Positions 10,170-20,021 are shown, counted from the first letter of the stretch. The stretch is 64,000 nt of DNA from Enterobacter sp. Bisph1 (GCF_000814905.1 NZ_JXAG01000027.1:30834-94833), one strand, 5' to 3'. Notes: a model not told the origin generated them from the sequence alone. A program made the numbers and translations.

Positions 10170-10973
10170 TTACTTAGCCGGTTCCGCTGGCTGCGGTTGA
10201 CCCTGTGCAGGTTCCGCTTTCTGCGGCTGGCTTTGCGCGGGATCTGTTTTCTGCGTCTGGCTCTGAGTAGGTTCCATCTGGAACACCACATCTACCTGAT
10301 CATCAAACTGAATTGTCGGTTGCTCGTAGGTTTCCTGTGCGGAAGCTGCCTCAGGCGCATCGGCTTTCATCATGCGTACCATCGGGCTCGGCTGATAGTT
10401 GGAAACATGATAGCGCACGCTGTAGATCGGGCCGAGTTTGGCATTAAAGCCCGCCGCCAGCTGCTGTGCCTGGTGCGTCGCGTTATCAATCGCCGCTTTA
10501 CGCGCTTTATCTTTAAACGCGTCAGCTTGCGCAACGCCCAGCGAGACGGAACGGATTTCGTTCAGCCCGGCTTTTAACGCCCCATCAAGCAGCGAATTCA
10601 GCTTATCCAGCTCGCGCAGGGTCACTTCTACGGTGCGCACCGCACGGTAGCCTTTCAGAATGCTTTTACCATTCTGATAGTCATAATCGGGCTGGGTGCG
10701 CAGGTTCGCAGAGTTAATATCCTTGCGGGCAATGCCGTTTTGCTCGAGGAAGCTCAGGTATTGCGCAACGCGCTCATCGGCCTGTTTTTTGGCAGAGGCA
10801 GCGTCTTTAGCGGCGACATTCACCTCAATCGCCAGCGTGGCGATGTCCGGGGTCGCATCCACACTTGCCGTACCTGTGGTAACAATATGCGGACCATCCG
10901 GCAGTTCACTTGCCTGTACGGCCATCGCGCTAAAACCTACCGCTGCCGCCAGGGCCATCACTTTAAATTTCAC
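10170..10973 (-). CDS. yggE: Periplasmic SIMPL-domain protein YggE with extended repeat tail
   Basis: YggE is an oxidative-stress-linked periplasmic protein of the SIMPL family. The 267 aa start with a Sec signal peptide (MKFKVMALAAAVGFSAMAVQA, cut near residue 22). The SIMPL domain covers about 28-235 (PHIVTTGTASVDATPDIA onward). After the conserved FDDQVDVVFQMEP the protein continues with an imperfect 10-residue repeat, PTQSQTQKTD then PAQSQPQKAE then PAQGQPQPAE, then PAK. This makes it about 20 residues longer than the 246-aa E. coli protein. It is downstream of argO on the same strand. Confidence 0.92.
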   Translation of the reverse strand: MKFKVMALAAAVGFSAMAVQASELPDGPHIVTTGTASVDATPDIATLAIEVNVAAKDAASAKKQADERVAQYLSFLEQNGIARKDINSANLRTQPDYDYQNGKSILKGYRAVRTVEVTLRELDKLNSLLDGALKAGLNEIRSVSLGVAQADAFKDKARKAAIDNATHQAQQLAAGFNAKLGPIYSVRYHVSNYQPSPMVRMMKADAPEAASAQETYEQPTIQFDDQVDVVFQMEPTQSQTQKTDPAQSQPQKAEPAQGQPQPAEPAK

Positions 10974-11070
10974 GGTTGCTCCTCCATGGTGCTTTCATTA
11001 CGCCCGGCTATACGGGACGCCTGCCAGCAAGCTTAGCGGCTCATAGCAACTTGTCCATCGGAGACTTACC

Positions 11071-11706
11071 TTAAATAACTAACGCCTGCATATGATTTAC
11101 CCCTTCACGCGCCAGCTGCAAGGCGATAAACCACATCACCAAACCAACCAGCGCATTAATGACCCGCTGGGCTTTCGCCGTGCGCAAACGGGGAGCAAGC
11201 CATGCGGCAAGTAACGCCAGCGTGAAAAACCATACAAAGGAAGCACTCACCGTACCCAGCGCGAACCAGCGCTTTGGCTCGCTAGCCAGTTGGCCGCCGA
11301 GGCTGCCCAGCACCACAAAAGTATCGAGATAAACATGGGGATTGAGCCAGGTAACCGCCAACAGCGTGGCGATAATGCGCCCACGGCCCTGGCGCAGCGC
11401 GTCAGTCTCAGCCACATCAAGATTGCGGCTAAAGGCGGTTTTCAGCGCGCCAAAGCCGTACCACAGCAGAAAAGCGACGCCGCCCCATGTCACCAGCGCC
11501 AGCAGCCAGGGCGACTGCATCAACAGTGCGCTACCGCCGAACACGCCAGCACAAATCAGGATAACGTCGCTGAGAGTACAGAGCAGCGCGGTCATCAGGT
11601 GGTATTGGCGACGAATACCCTGATTCATCACGAACGCATTTTGCGGTCCGAGAGGAAGAATTAAGGCGGCACCAAGCATAAGGCCTTGAAAGTAATAAGA
11701 TAGCAC
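11071..11706 (-). CDS. argO: Arginine exporter ArgO (LysE family)
   Basis: ArgO is an inner-membrane exporter of arginine and canavanine. It has 211 aa and about six hydrophobic segments. The LysE signature [20 protein letters not shown] is at residues 12-31. It is transcribed alone. The gap upstream contains a TATAGT-like -10 on the minus strand at 11740-11745, and ArgP activation is expected by analogy with E. coli. The activator gene argP is next door. Confidence 0.95.
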   Translation of the reverse strand: MLSYYFQGLMLGAALILPLGPQNAFVMNQGIRRQYHLMTALLCTLSDVILICAGVFGGSALLMQSPWLLALVTWGGVAFLLWYGFGALKTAFSRNLDVAETDALRQGRGRIIATLLAVTWLNPHVYLDTFVVLGSLGGQLASEPKRWFALGTVSASFVWFFTLALLAAWLAPRLRTAKAQRVINALVGLVMWFIALQLAREGVNHMQALVI

Positions 11707-11804
11707 GTCGTTATTCCATCAATATAATTACAAAAATGGACTATAGCGCGGGATTATTATTAGATGAAATGGAAAAAACTAATCGTTAATTAGAGTAGCT
11801 AATA

Positions 11805-11825
11805 GCCACCTCGTTGCGAGGTGGC
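11805..11825 (-). terminator. Hairpin after mscS
   Basis: A perfect 8-bp stem GCCACCTC/GAGGTGGC with loop GTTGC lies 27 bp beyond the mscS stop. The T-run lies on the plus-strand side (GGCTTTTA) and the minus side has only TATT, so termination for mscS may be weak. Confidence 0.5.
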
Positions 11826-11851
11826 TTTTAGAAACCGAAGCATGGTATGGC

Positions 11852-12712
11852 TTACCGATCGGCAGGCTCTTTCACCCGTTTGAAGTTGACGTCCATTTGC
11901 GGGAACGGGAAGCTAATACCGTTCTCATCAAATCGGCGTTTAATCAGCTCCAGCACATCCCAGTACACATTCTGCAGATCGCTGCTTTTACTCCAGACGC
12001 GCACGACAAAATTGATCGACGACGGCCCTAACTCATGCAGACGCACCGTCAGTTCACGATCTTTAATAATGCGTTCATCCGCCTCGATAATCTCCGTCAG
12101 AATGCGTTTTACCAGGTCGATATCGGAATCGTACGCCACGCCAATCAGGAACTCGTTGCGGCGCACCGGTTCGCGGGAGAAGTTAACGATATTGCCGGCG
12201 ATGATTTTGCCGTTCGGGATAACTACAATGCGTCCATCCACGGTGCGCAGAGTGGTGGAGAAAATCTGCACCTGCAGCACCGTACCTGCGACGCCGCCCA
12301 AATCAACGTATTCACCAGAGCGGAACGGACGAAACGTTACCAGCAGTACGCCTGCCGCGAGGTTCGAGAGCGAGCCCTGCAGCGCCAGACCGATGGCCAG
12401 ACCGGCGGCACCGAGAACGGCGATCACCGAGGCGGTTTGCACACCCACGCGCCCCAACGCCGCAATCAGGGTAAAGGCGATAATAGCGTAGCGCACCAGC
12501 GCCGAGAGAAAGTCTGCGACGGTAGCGTCAATATGTCGCGCCAGCATCAGGCGATTAACGCCATTCGAGACAACCCGCGCCACAATCATCCCGATAATAA
12601 TAATGGCGATGGCTGCCACGATATTAACGGCATAGCTCAACAGCAGCGCCTCGTTGTTCACCAGCCACGAGCCTGCATTATTGATGCTGTCGACAACGTT
12701 AAGATCTTCCAT
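11852..12712 (-). CDS. mscS: Small-conductance mechanosensitive channel
   Basis: MscS (YggB) opens under membrane tension to release solutes on osmotic downshock and works as a heptamer. The 286-aa protein has TM1-TM2 in the first 90 residues. The glycine/alanine-rich pore helix TM3 is [20 protein letters not shown] (about 94-113). The cytoplasmic vestibule follows ([19 protein letters not shown]). Length and sequence match E. coli. It is monocistronic, downstream of fbaA on the same strand. Confidence 0.96.
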   Translation of the reverse strand: MEDLNVVDSINNAGSWLVNNEALLLSYAVNIVAAIAIIIIGMIVARVVSNGVNRLMLARHIDATVADFLSALVRYAIIAFTLIAALGRVGVQTASVIAVLGAAGLAIGLALQGSLSNLAAGVLLVTFRPFRSGEYVDLGGVAGTVLQVQIFSTTLRTVDGRIVVIPNGKIIAGNIVNFSREPVRRNEFLIGVAYDSDIDLVKRILTEIIEADERIIKDRELTVRLHELGPSSINFVVRVWSKSSDLQNVYWDVLELIKRRFDENGISFPFPQMDVNFKRVKEPADR

Positions 12713-12852
12713 TCATGCTTCCTTATGTTGTTGCAAAACGGGGAAACGTCCCCCATTCCAGCAGGGAGAGATCCCTAAGGGTAAACAAAAAGCCGTCATT
12801 AAGCCAAATTGTTCACCGGTTCCGTTAGTAGACAGCCTTTTGAAAAGGCAAT

Positions 12853-12881
12853 AAAAAAGGCCCGCATTTTGCGGGCCTTTT
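12853..12881 (-). terminator. Rho-independent terminator of fbaA
   Basis: On the minus strand AAAAGGCCCGC, AAAAT loop, GCGGGCC and a T6 tract lie 20 bp beyond the fbaA stop. The A-tract gives partial function in the other direction. Confidence 0.85.
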
Positions 12882-12901
12882 CAGACAAAAGCATAAAAAA
12901 A

Positions 12902-13981
12902 TTACAGAACGTCGACCGCGTTCAGCTCTTTAAATGCCTGCTCCAGACGAGTCACCATGCTGGTCTGCGCGGCGCGCAGCCAGACACGCGGATCGTAGTA
13001 TTTTTTGTTCGGCTGATCGGCGCCTTTCGGGTTACCCAGCTGGCCCTGCAGATAGCCTTCGTTTTCCTGATAGTACTTCAGGATACCTTCCCAGGTTGCC
13101 CATTGGGTGTCGGTATCGATGTTCATTTTGATTACGCCGTAGCTGACGGAATCTTTGATTTCCTGCGCGGTAGAACCGGAACCGCCGTGGAAGACGAAGT
13201 TCAGGCTGTTGTGCGGCAGGTTATGTTTTTTGCAAACATATTCCTGAGAATCGCGCAGAATAGTCGGGGTCAGCTTCACGTTGCCCGGTTTGTACACGCC
13301 GTGCACGTTACCGAAAGAGGCGGCAATGGTGAAACGCGGGCTGATTTTGCTCAGCTCGGTGTAAGCGTAATCAACGTCTTCCGGCTGGGTGTAGAGAGCG
13401 GATGCGTCCATATGGCTGTTGTCGACGCCATCTTCTTCACCACCGGTGCAGCCCAGTTCGATTTCCAGGGTCATGCCTATTTTGGCCATACGCGCCAGAT
13501 ATTTAGAGCTGATGGCGATGTTCTCTTCCAGAGACTCTTCAGACAGGTCGATCATGTGAGAAGAGAACAGCGGTTTACCGGTAGCGGCGAAATGTTTTTC
13601 ACCAGCGTCCAGCAGGCCATCGATCCACGGCAGCAGTTTTTTCGCGCAGTGGTCGGTATGCAGAATAACCGGCACGCCGTAATGTTCTGCCATCTGGTGT
13701 ACGTGATGGGCACCAGAGATTGCGCCAAGGATTGCCGCGCCCTGAGGAACGTCGGTTTTCACGCCTTTACCCGCGATGAATGCTGCGCCGCCGTTAGAGA
13801 ACTGAACGATAACAGGCGCTTTAACTTTCGCTGCAGCTTCCAGAACGGCGTTGATGGAATCAGTACCCACGCAGTTAACCGCTGGCAGAGCGAAGTTGTT
13901 TTCTTTAGCTACCTGGAACACTTTCTGAACGTCATCACCAGTGATCACGCCAGGTTTTACGAAATCAAAAATTTTAGACAT
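12902..13981 (-). CDS. fbaA: Class II fructose-1,6-bisphosphate aldolase
   Basis: This zinc-dependent glycolytic and gluconeogenic aldolase has 359 aa. Zinc and catalytic residues are visible in VILHTDHCAKK (Asp-His near 109-110), the Glu of EIELGCTGGEEDG, GNVHGVY (His near 226) and FHGGSGST (His near 264). It is the last gene of the epd-pgk-fbaA order, 141 bp after pgk, and can be transcribed both from epd/pgk promoters and its own. A strong terminator follows. Confidence 0.97.
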   Translation of the reverse strand: MSKIFDFVKPGVITGDDVQKVFQVAKENNFALPAVNCVGTDSINAVLEAAAKVKAPVIVQFSNGGAAFIAGKGVKTDVPQGAAILGAISGAHHVHQMAEHYGVPVILHTDHCAKKLLPWIDGLLDAGEKHFAATGKPLFSSHMIDLSEESLEENIAISSKYLARMAKIGMTLEIELGCTGGEEDGVDNSHMDASALYTQPEDVDYAYTELSKISPRFTIAASFGNVHGVYKPGNVKLTPTILRDSQEYVCKKHNLPHNSLNFVFHGGSGSTAQEIKDSVSYGVIKMNIDTDTQWATWEGILKYYQENEGYLQGQLGNPKGADQPNKKYYDPRVWLRAAQTSMVTRLEQAFKELNAVDVL

Positions 13982-14094
13982 GTTACGTAGTCCTGTATCT
14001 TCGGCCGTTTATGCTCATCCTGATTCGCCTTGCCGGTGCGTTGAGCCTGGGCAACGCGAATTATTCAGAGCAACAATAAAATCGTTTTGAAAAA

Positions 14095-14115
14095 CAGGCG
14101 GGATTTTCCCGCCTG
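14095..14115 (-). terminator. Hairpin after pgk
   Basis: CAGGCGGG/CCCGCCTG with a 5-nt loop, followed on the minus strand by TTTTC, sits 8 bp beyond the pgk stop. It is likely an attenuating or processing hairpin, since fbaA follows on the same strand. Confidence 0.6.
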
Positions 14116-14122
14116 AACAAAC

Positions 14123-15286
14123 TTACTTCTTCGCGCGCTCTTCGAGCATAGCGACTGCCGGCAGTACTTTGCCTTCCACGAATTCGAGGAACGCGCCGCC
14201 GCCAGTGGAGATGTAAGAGATCTTGTCGGAGATACCAAACAGGTCAATCGCCGCCAGAGTGTCACCGCCGCCTGCGATGGAGAACGCGTCGCTGTCTGCA
14301 ATCGCGTTAGCCACAATTTCGGTACCTTTACGGAAGTTCGGGAATTCGAACACGCCAACCGGACCGTTCCACAGAATAGTTTTGGCGTTTTTCAGGATTT
14401 CAGCCAGTTTTTGTGCAGACGCGTCGCCCAGATCCAGAATTTGCTCATCATCTTTGATGTCAGAGACGGATTTCAAGGTTGCCGGTGCAGTTTCGGAGAA
14501 TTCGGTCGCAACGCGAACGTCCGTCGGGACCGGAATATCACAGGTGCTCAGCAGGCGTTTGGCTTCATCAACCAGATCCGCTTCGTACAGAGATTTACCC
14601 ACGTTATGGCCCTGGGCCGCAACGAAGGTATTCGCGATACCGCCGCCAACGATCAGCTGGTCAGCAATTTTGGACAGAGAGTCCAGAACGGTCAGTTTGG
14701 TAGAAACTTTAGAACCACCAACGATAGCCACCATCGGGCGAGCCGGCTCTTTCAGTGCTTTACCCAGCGCGTCCAGCTCTTCAGCCAGCAGCGGACCTGC
14801 GCAAGCAACATCGGCAAATTTACCAATACCGTGGGTAGAAGCCTGAGCGCGGTGTGCGGTACCGAAGGCATCCATAACAAACACGTCGCACAGCGCAGCG
14901 TATTTTTTAGACAGCGCTTCGTCGTCTTTCTTCTCGCCTTTGTTAAAGCGGACGTTTTCCAGAACCACCAGTTCACCCGCAGCAACTTCTACGCCGTCGA
15001 GGTAATCTTTTACCAGGCGAACCGGGTTGGAAAGCTTGTCTTTCAGATAGTTAACAACCGGCAGCAGAGAGAATTCTTCATTGTACTCGCCTTCGGTCGG
15101 ACGACCCAGGTGGGAAGTCACCATCACTTTCGCACCCTGCTTCAGCGCCAGTTCGATGGTCGGCAGAGAAGCACGAATACGCGCGTCGCTGGTCACTTTG
15201 CCATCTTTAACCGGCACGTTCAGATCAGCACGGATGAAAACGCGTTTACCAGCCAGATCCAGATCGGTCATCTTAATTACAGACAT
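14123..15286 (-). CDS. pgk: Phosphoglycerate kinase
   Basis: Pgk makes ATP and 3-phosphoglycerate from 1,3-bisphosphoglycerate. The 387 aa start at [11 protein letters not shown]; the frame extends 5 codons further but the E. coli length and start fit here. Motifs are [18 protein letters not shown], the hinge/nucleotide segment [10 protein letters not shown] and the glycine-rich [10 protein letters not shown]. It lies between epd (48 bp) and fbaA. Confidence 0.97.
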   Translation of the reverse strand: MSVIKMTDLDLAGKRVFIRADLNVPVKDGKVTSDARIRASLPTIELALKQGAKVMVTSHLGRPTEGEYNEEFSLLPVVNYLKDKLSNPVRLVKDYLDGVEVAAGELVVLENVRFNKGEKKDDEALSKKYAALCDVFVMDAFGTAHRAQASTHGIGKFADVACAGPLLAEELDALGKALKEPARPMVAIVGGSKVSTKLTVLDSLSKIADQLIVGGGIANTFVAAQGHNVGKSLYEADLVDEAKRLLSTCDIPVPTDVRVATEFSETAPATLKSVSDIKDDEQILDLGDASAQKLAEILKNAKTILWNGPVGVFEFPNFRKGTEIVANAIADSDAFSIAGGGDTLAAIDLFGISDKISYISTGGGAFLEFVEGKVLPAVAMLEERAKK

Positions 15287-15334
15287 GGTGAATCCTCTCA
15301 ATGATTCTTAAAGTTTTGCGAGCGCAGTTGCGCT

Positions 15335-16354
15335 CTACCTGAAACCAATAGCCGCCATTGCTAACGTCGTGTCGAGCATCCGGTTAGCAAAGCCCCATTC
15401 GTTATCGCACCAGACCAGGGTTTTAATCAGGTGCGCACCGCTGACCCGCGTCTGCGTGCCATCAACAATGGCGCTGTGCGGATCGTGGTTAAAATCGATA
15501 GAAACCAACGGTAATTCCGTATAGTCAACTATACCATGAAATGTCCCATGCGCTGCTTTTTGCAGCAACGTATTGACTTCAATAGCTTTTACCGGTTTTT
15601 TTACCGTGACACTCAGATCGATAGCGGTGACATTAATCGTCGGTACGCGTACCGCTATCGCTTCAAACCGGTCCTTGAACTGCGGGAAAATACGTGTGAT
15701 GCCCGCCGCCAGTTTGGTATCCACCGGAATAATAGACTGGCTGGCCGCGCGTGTGCGCCGCAAATCGGGATGGTAGGCGTCGATCACTTGCTGGTCGTGC
15801 ATCGCTGAGTGAATAGTCGTTACCGTTCCCGACTCAATGCCATAAGCATCGTCGAGCAGTTTTATCACCGGAATAATACAATTTGTTGTACAGGAGGCGT
15901 TAGAGACCAGCAGATCGTCGCTACGCAGCGCATTTTGGTTTACGCCGTAAACAACGGTGGCATCAAGATCGGCGCTGCCAGGGTGGGAAAAGAGCACTTT
16001 TTTCGCCCCCGCCGCCAGATGCGCTTCGCCATCTTCGCGGTTGCCGTACACGCCTGTGCAATCAAGCACCACATCCACGCCCAGTTCCCGCCATGGCAGG
16101 CCGGCTATCTCGCGCTGATGCAGAATCCGAATCGTATCGTCGCCGACCCTCAGCTGTTCTGGCTCCTGGCGAACATCCCATGCGAAACGACCGTGGCTGG
16201 TATCATATTTCAACAAATGCGCCATGCCTGCGGCATCCGCCAGTTCGTTGATTGCCACCACGGTGATTTCCGCCCGACGCCCGGATTCATATAAAGCCCG
16301 AACCACGTTGCGCCCGATGCGACCGAAACCATTAATCGATATGCGTACGGTCAT
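15335..16354 (-). CDS. epd: D-erythrose-4-phosphate dehydrogenase
   Basis: Epd (GapB) oxidises erythrose 4-phosphate to 4-phosphoerythronate, the first step of pyridoxal-phosphate synthesis. The 339-aa protein begins [17 protein letters not shown], the NAD-binding fold. The catalytic cysteine is in [13 protein letters not shown] (about residue 155). The longer in-frame start 69 codons upstream is rejected because it includes the regulatory region. Cra-like and CRP-like sites upstream fit the regulation known for E. coli gapB-pgk. Confidence 0.95.
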   Translation of the reverse strand: MTVRISINGFGRIGRNVVRALYESGRRAEITVVAINELADAAGMAHLLKYDTSHGRFAWDVRQEPEQLRVGDDTIRILHQREIAGLPWRELGVDVVLDCTGVYGNREDGEAHLAAGAKKVLFSHPGSADLDATVVYGVNQNALRSDDLLVSNASCTTNCIIPVIKLLDDAYGIESGTVTTIHSAMHDQQVIDAYHPDLRRTRAASQSIIPVDTKLAAGITRIFPQFKDRFEAIAVRVPTINVTAIDLSVTVKKPVKAIEVNTLLQKAAHGTFHGIVDYTELPLVSIDFNHDPHSAIVDGTQTRVSGAHLIKTLVWCDNEWGFANRMLDTTLAMAAIGFR

Positions 16355-16474
16355 AACTCTCCTGCAAGGCCAGCCGTCCTGAAGTGGATGACAGAGTAAT
16401 CCAGCCACCACCGAAGGGGAATCTTCGCTTGCCTTAACAACGTCTGTTTGGTTATTTGTCGAACATTTAATCGA

Positions 16475-16488
16475 CTGAAACGCTTCAG
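16475..16488 (-). promoter_or_regulatory. Candidate Cra (FruR) operator of epd
   Basis: CTGAAACGCTTCAG is palindromic except at one pair and fits the Cra consensus TGAAACGTTTCA. It sits about 120 bp upstream of the epd start. Cra and CRP control of gapB-pgk is established in E. coli. Confidence 0.6.
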
Positions 16489-16546
16489 CTAGAATAAGCG
16501 AAACATGGAATAAAAGGAATGCATGTCCAGACGGTTTGGCTATTAA

Positions 16547-16562
16547 TCTGATCTGAATCACA
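16547..16562 (-). promoter_or_regulatory. Candidate CRP site of epd
   Basis: TCTGA-N6-TCACA matches 9 of 10 core positions of TGTGA-N6-TCACA. It lies about 60 bp upstream of the Cra-like site, which fits dual CRP/Cra control of the epd-pgk operon. Confidence 0.5.
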
Positions 16563-16698
16563 TTTCCATTGGAATAATAACTGCGGCGAGAGGGTTCTTA
16601 CGTGAGGTGAAAAAGTGAATAACGGGGAACAAACGCAACGAAGCATCCCTGCTGGCCCGGAGAGGGTTAATTCCGGCAAAATCCTGTGGAGAAGGTAA

Positions 16699-17448
16699 TT
16701 AAAACCAGCTATTTTCCGGCACCGACGGTTCGGTATGGTCGGGGCGCGGCATCGCAATCGGCAGTGTAGCAAGCTGTTTCGCCCACAGATCGGCTACCCA
16801 TTTCACGCCTTTCGCAGTAAAACGCGCTTGAGACCAGCTACGTTGGTTTTCACCGACTCCGCCATGAACGGTAAAGTAGCCCGCATCAATATGGTACTGC
16901 TGCGGCATCAGCGTACCGTCGACGCGCTGCATAATATTGCGCTCCAGCAAAAAGCTGCGAAACAGGGACTCTTTCACGCGCAGCATCTTACACAGCTGAC
17001 GAAAGCCAAGGGACTCTTCAACCCTGACATAGCGGTCAAAAAACTCCGCCTTTGGCACGGAGACGGCAAGCATCGCTTCCGCACGCTGGCGTTTCTCGTA
17101 CTCTTCAGCCCACGCGCGTGCCGCCGCCGCAGGGTTAGTAAAATCGGGCAGGCCGATCTGCTTCTCTTTCTCCTGCCAGCGATCGAGCATTTCTGCAGTA
17201 AAGCCCGGGGAGAGGCGCGCAACCGTCAGCACCGAGTCACGTTTATTAAGCAAAAACTCCAGGCGCGTCTCACCTTCTCGCTCGTACATGTGCTCGTTCA
17301 CCGGCTGGGAGAGACGCTGTGCGGTTTCCAGGCTTTTCACCATCCGCTTCACTTCGCCATGCGTCACGCCCGTTAATTTTGCGATTTCCCGGCTGCTGAT
17401 TGTCGCCAGAACATGCTGCGCACTGATATTTTCACCAGGGATTACCAT
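16699..17448 (-). CDS. Orphan phage-type antirepressor (Rha-like/KilAC)
   Basis: This 249-aa protein resembles phage antirepressors. A Rha-like N-terminal HTH region (about 12-100) contains ISSREIAKLTGVTHGEVKRM and a TRLEFLLNKRDSVLTVARLS segment. A KilAC-like DNA-binding C-terminal region (about 135-230) contains LGFRQLCKMLRVKESLFRSF and a KGVKWVADLW end. No other phage gene is nearby. It occupies the place between epd and tktA where E. coli has yggC, yggD, yggF and cmtBA. The ATG at 17448 has an AAGGAG Shine-Dalgarno. Its promoter carries a LexA-like box, so expression in the SOS response is expected. Its target is unknown; phage antirepressors inactivate prophage repressors. Domain names are from memory of the families. 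Confidence 0.75.
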   Translation of the reverse strand: MVIPGENISAQHVLATISSREIAKLTGVTHGEVKRMVKSLETAQRLSQPVNEHMYEREGETRLEFLLNKRDSVLTVARLSPGFTAEMLDRWQEKEKQIGLPDFTNPAAAARAWAEEYEKRQRAEAMLAVSVPKAEFFDRYVRVEESLGFRQLCKMLRVKESLFRSFLLERNIMQRVDGTLMPQQYHIDAGYFTVHGGVGENQRSWSQARFTAKGVKWVADLWAKQLATLPIAMPRPDHTEPSVPENSWF

Positions 17449-17492
17449 AGGTTCACTCCTTACTCACATCACCTCGGATAATTTGTAGAATT

Positions 17493-17498
17493 ATTATA
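17493..17498 (-). promoter_or_regulatory. -10 box of the antirepressor promoter
   Basis: A perfect TATAAT on the minus strand lies about 45 bp upstream of the antirepressor start codon. The LexA-like box begins 5 bp further upstream and covers the expected -35 (CTGGAT, a weak hexamer at 17 bp spacing). Confidence 0.6.
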
Positions 17499-17503
17499 CA
17501 ACA

Positions 17504-17523
17504 CACTGTATGAATATCCAGTA
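17504..17523 (-). promoter_or_regulatory. LexA (SOS) box upstream of the antirepressor
   Basis: CACTGTATGAATATCCAGTA keeps the required CTG-N10-CAG and matches TACTGTATATATATACAGTA at 16 of 20 positions. It fills the spacer and -35 of the predicted promoter, a normal position for LexA repression. Confidence 0.75.
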
Positions 17524-17630
17524 TATTTTTTACACGTAAATCAACGAGGTATTAGCAGCGCGATGAACGGGGCGATAAAACGGCAGGAACAAAGCCAGAA
17601 AGGAGAAAGAAAGCATCGTAAATAAAAGAA

Positions 17631-17692
17631 GGCGCCGTGCTTATCGAGCCTGCGAATTGAATAAATTCGTAGCGTTGATAAGCAACGGCGCC
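17631..17692. repeat. 62-bp imperfect inverted repeat after tktA
   Basis: The arms GGCGCCGTGCTTATC...GAATT and AATTC...GATAAGCAACGGCGCC pair over about 28 positions with a few mismatches and one bulge around a short A/T centre. It has the look of a small palindromic intergenic repeat; I do not recognise a named family. Confidence 0.6.
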
Positions 17693-17715
17693 AGCAGAAA
17701 TAAGCGGGTTGTGGA

Positions 17716-17743
17716 TGCCCGGCAAGCGTTGCGCCGCCGGGCA
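17716..17743 (-). repeat. REP-like hairpin downstream of tktA
   Basis: TGCCCGGC and GCCGGGCA enclose AAGCGTTGCGCC, 8 bp beyond the tktA stop. The CCCGGC/GCCGGG stem with an internal GCGCC resembles enterobacterial REP units, which often cap 3' ends. Confidence 0.55.
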
Positions 17744-17750
17744 AAACCGA

Positions 17751-19742
17751 TTACAGCAGCGCTTTCGCTTTGGCGATAACGTTGTCGACGGTGAAACCAA
17801 ACTCTTCGAACAGCAGTTCCGCCGGTGCGGATTCTCCGAAGGTGGTCATGCCGATAATGGCACCATTCAGACCAACGTATTTGTACCAGAAATCAGCAAT
17901 ACCGGCTTCAATCGCCACGCGCGCGGTAACGGCTTTCGGCAGTACAGACTCACGGTAAGCCGCATCCTGTTTATCGAACGCGTCGGTAGACGGCATGGAA
18001 ACCACGCGCGCTTTCACGCCTTCGGCAGAGAGTTTTTCCCACGCCGATACCGCCAGTTCCACTTCTGAACCGGTCGCGATCAGGATCAGCTGCGGCTGAC
18101 CGGCGCAATCTTTCAGCACGTAGCCACCGCGAGCGATGTCCGCCAGCTGCTGCGCGGTACGTTCCTGCTGCGCCAGGTTCTGGCGAGAGAGGATCAGCGC
18201 CGTCGGGCCGTCTTTACGCTCAACGCCATATTTCCACGCCACGGCGGATTCCACCTGGTCACACGGACGCCAGGTGCTGACGTTCGGCGTCAGACGCAGA
18301 GAAGCCACCTGCTCTACCGGCTGGTGCGTCGGGCCATCTTCACCCAGGCCAATGGAGTCGTGAGTGTAAACCAGTACCTGACGCTGTTTCATCAGCGCGG
18401 CCATACGCACCGCGTTACGAGCATATTCGACAAACATCAGGAAAGTGGAGGTATACGGCAGGAAACCGCCGTGCAGGGTGATGCCGTTAGCAATCGCGGT
18501 CATACCGAACTCGCGAACGCCGTAGTGAATGTAGTTACCGGCAGTATCTTCATTAATTGCTTTCGAACCCGACCACAGCGTCAAGTTAGAAGGTGCCAGG
18601 TCAGCGGAGCCACCGAGGAACTCAGGCAGCAGCGGGCCGAAGGCCTCAATGGCATTCTGCGACGCTTTGCGGCTGGCGATTTTAGCAGGATTTGCCTGCA
18701 GTTTTTCAACAAACGCCTGCGCTTTTGCATCGAAATCAGACGGCAGATCGCCGCTCATACGGCGGGTAAATTCAGCCGCTTCCTGCGGGAAAGCTTTGGC
18801 GTAGGCGGCGAACTTCTCGTTCCACGCGCTTTCTTTGGCGAGGCCGACTTCTTTCGCATCCCACTGGGCGTAAATTTCAGACGGGATTTCAAATGCCGGG
18901 TATTTCCAGCCCAGCGCTTCGCGGGTCAGCGCGATTTCCGCATCGCCCAGCGGCGCGCCGTGGGAATCGTGCGTACCGGCTTTGTTCGGTGAACCGAAAC
19001 CGATAATGGTTTTGCACAGCAGCAGAGACGGTTTGTCCGTTACGCTGCGCGCTTCTTCAACGGCGCGTTTGATGGAATCTGCATCATGACCGTCAACGCC
19101 GCGCACTACGTGCCAGCCGTAAGCTTCAAAGCGTTTGGCGGTATCGTCAGTGAACCAGCCTTCGACGTGCCCATCAATGGAGATGCCGTTATCGTCATAG
19201 AAAGCGACCAGTTTACCCAGCTTCAGGGTACCGGCGAGGGAGCAGGCTTCGTGAGAAATGCCTTCCATCATGCAGCCGTCACCCATAAAGGCGTAGGTGA
19301 AGTGATCTACGATGTCGTGACCCGGGCGGTTAAACTGCGCAGCAAGCGTTTTCTCTGCAATCGCCATACCCACGGCGTTAGCAATGCCCTGGCCCAGCGG
19401 GCCGGTAGTGGTTTCAACACCGGCGGTGTAACCCACTTCCGGGTGCCCCGGGGTTTTTGAGTGCAGCTGACGGAAGTTCTGCAGTTCGGTGATCGGCAGA
19501 TCGTAGCCGGTGAGGTGCAGCAGGCTATAGATAAGCATGGAGCCGTGGCCATTTGACAGCACAAAGCGGTCGCGGTCAGCCCAGGCCGGATTTGTCGGGT
19601 TATGGTTCAGAAAATCACGCCACAAGACTTCGGCGATATCGGCCATCCCCATCGGGGCTCCCGGGTGACCGGATTTGGCTTTCTGTACCGCGTCCATGCT
19701 CAGCGCACGAATAGCATTAGCAAGCTCTTTACGTGAGGACAT
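17751..19742 (-). CDS. tktA: Transketolase A
   Basis: This thiamine-diphosphate enzyme of the non-oxidative pentose phosphate pathway has 663 aa. The N-terminal ThDP domain shows [20 protein letters not shown] and the [13 protein letters not shown] motif, with the partner Asn in [11 protein letters not shown]. The middle domain shows the catalytic [19 protein letters not shown] segment. It supplies erythrose 4-phosphate, the substrate of nearby epd. A REP-like hairpin follows. Confidence 0.97.
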   Translation of the reverse strand: MSSRKELANAIRALSMDAVQKAKSGHPGAPMGMADIAEVLWRDFLNHNPTNPAWADRDRFVLSNGHGSMLIYSLLHLTGYDLPITELQNFRQLHSKTPGHPEVGYTAGVETTTGPLGQGIANAVGMAIAEKTLAAQFNRPGHDIVDHFTYAFMGDGCMMEGISHEACSLAGTLKLGKLVAFYDDNGISIDGHVEGWFTDDTAKRFEAYGWHVVRGVDGHDADSIKRAVEEARSVTDKPSLLLCKTIIGFGSPNKAGTHDSHGAPLGDAEIALTREALGWKYPAFEIPSEIYAQWDAKEVGLAKESAWNEKFAAYAKAFPQEAAEFTRRMSGDLPSDFDAKAQAFVEKLQANPAKIASRKASQNAIEAFGPLLPEFLGGSADLAPSNLTLWSGSKAINEDTAGNYIHYGVREFGMTAIANGITLHGGFLPYTSTFLMFVEYARNAVRMAALMKQRQVLVYTHDSIGLGEDGPTHQPVEQVASLRLTPNVSTWRPCDQVESAVAWKYGVERKDGPTALILSRQNLAQQERTAQQLADIARGGYVLKDCAGQPQLILIATGSEVELAVSAWEKLSAEGVKARVVSMPSTDAFDKQDAAYRESVLPKAVTARVAIEAGIADFWYKYVGLNGAIIGMTTFGESAPAELLFEEFGFTVDNVIAKAKALL

Positions 19743-20021
19743 TTTGACTCCAGATCGGACTGTTAGGGCTGTACCCGTAACGACTTGACGACAGCGCGTT
19801 TTGGGCTACGCCGGAAAAAAGTGCCAACAATGTAACCCAAGCGGCAAGTCATGTACATGGAGCATCCTTTTGCCTATTCAGAAATCTCTGGAAGCTGTTC
19901 GCATGTTGCGCAATCTCCTCGCCCGTCCGCCATTCTGTTCCTTATACTGAGGTTTACCACCGGTTCGCCAGAGCCGGTGAAGTCTACAGAATCACGTGCT
20001 AATCATTGCGGAAGAGAATAA

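Larger units (their letters stand above)
16355..16698. other. epd promoter region, no gene
   Basis: This 344-bp gap lies between epd and the antirepressor gene, both leftward. It holds the Cra-like (16475-16488) and CRP-like (16547-16562) sites described separately. I see no credible short gene and no clear terminator for the upstream antirepressor gene. Confidence 0.5.
17449..17750. other. Gap between antirepressor and tktA
   Basis: This 302-bp gap holds the antirepressor promoter with its LexA-like box on one side, and a 62-bp imperfect inverted repeat and a REP-like hairpin after tktA on the other. The central 100 bp holds nothing I recognise. Confidence 0.5.

Noticed and set aside
12809..13990. 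393-codon frame antisense to fbaA
   Set aside because: fbaA on the other strand is certain, and this frame has no family features.
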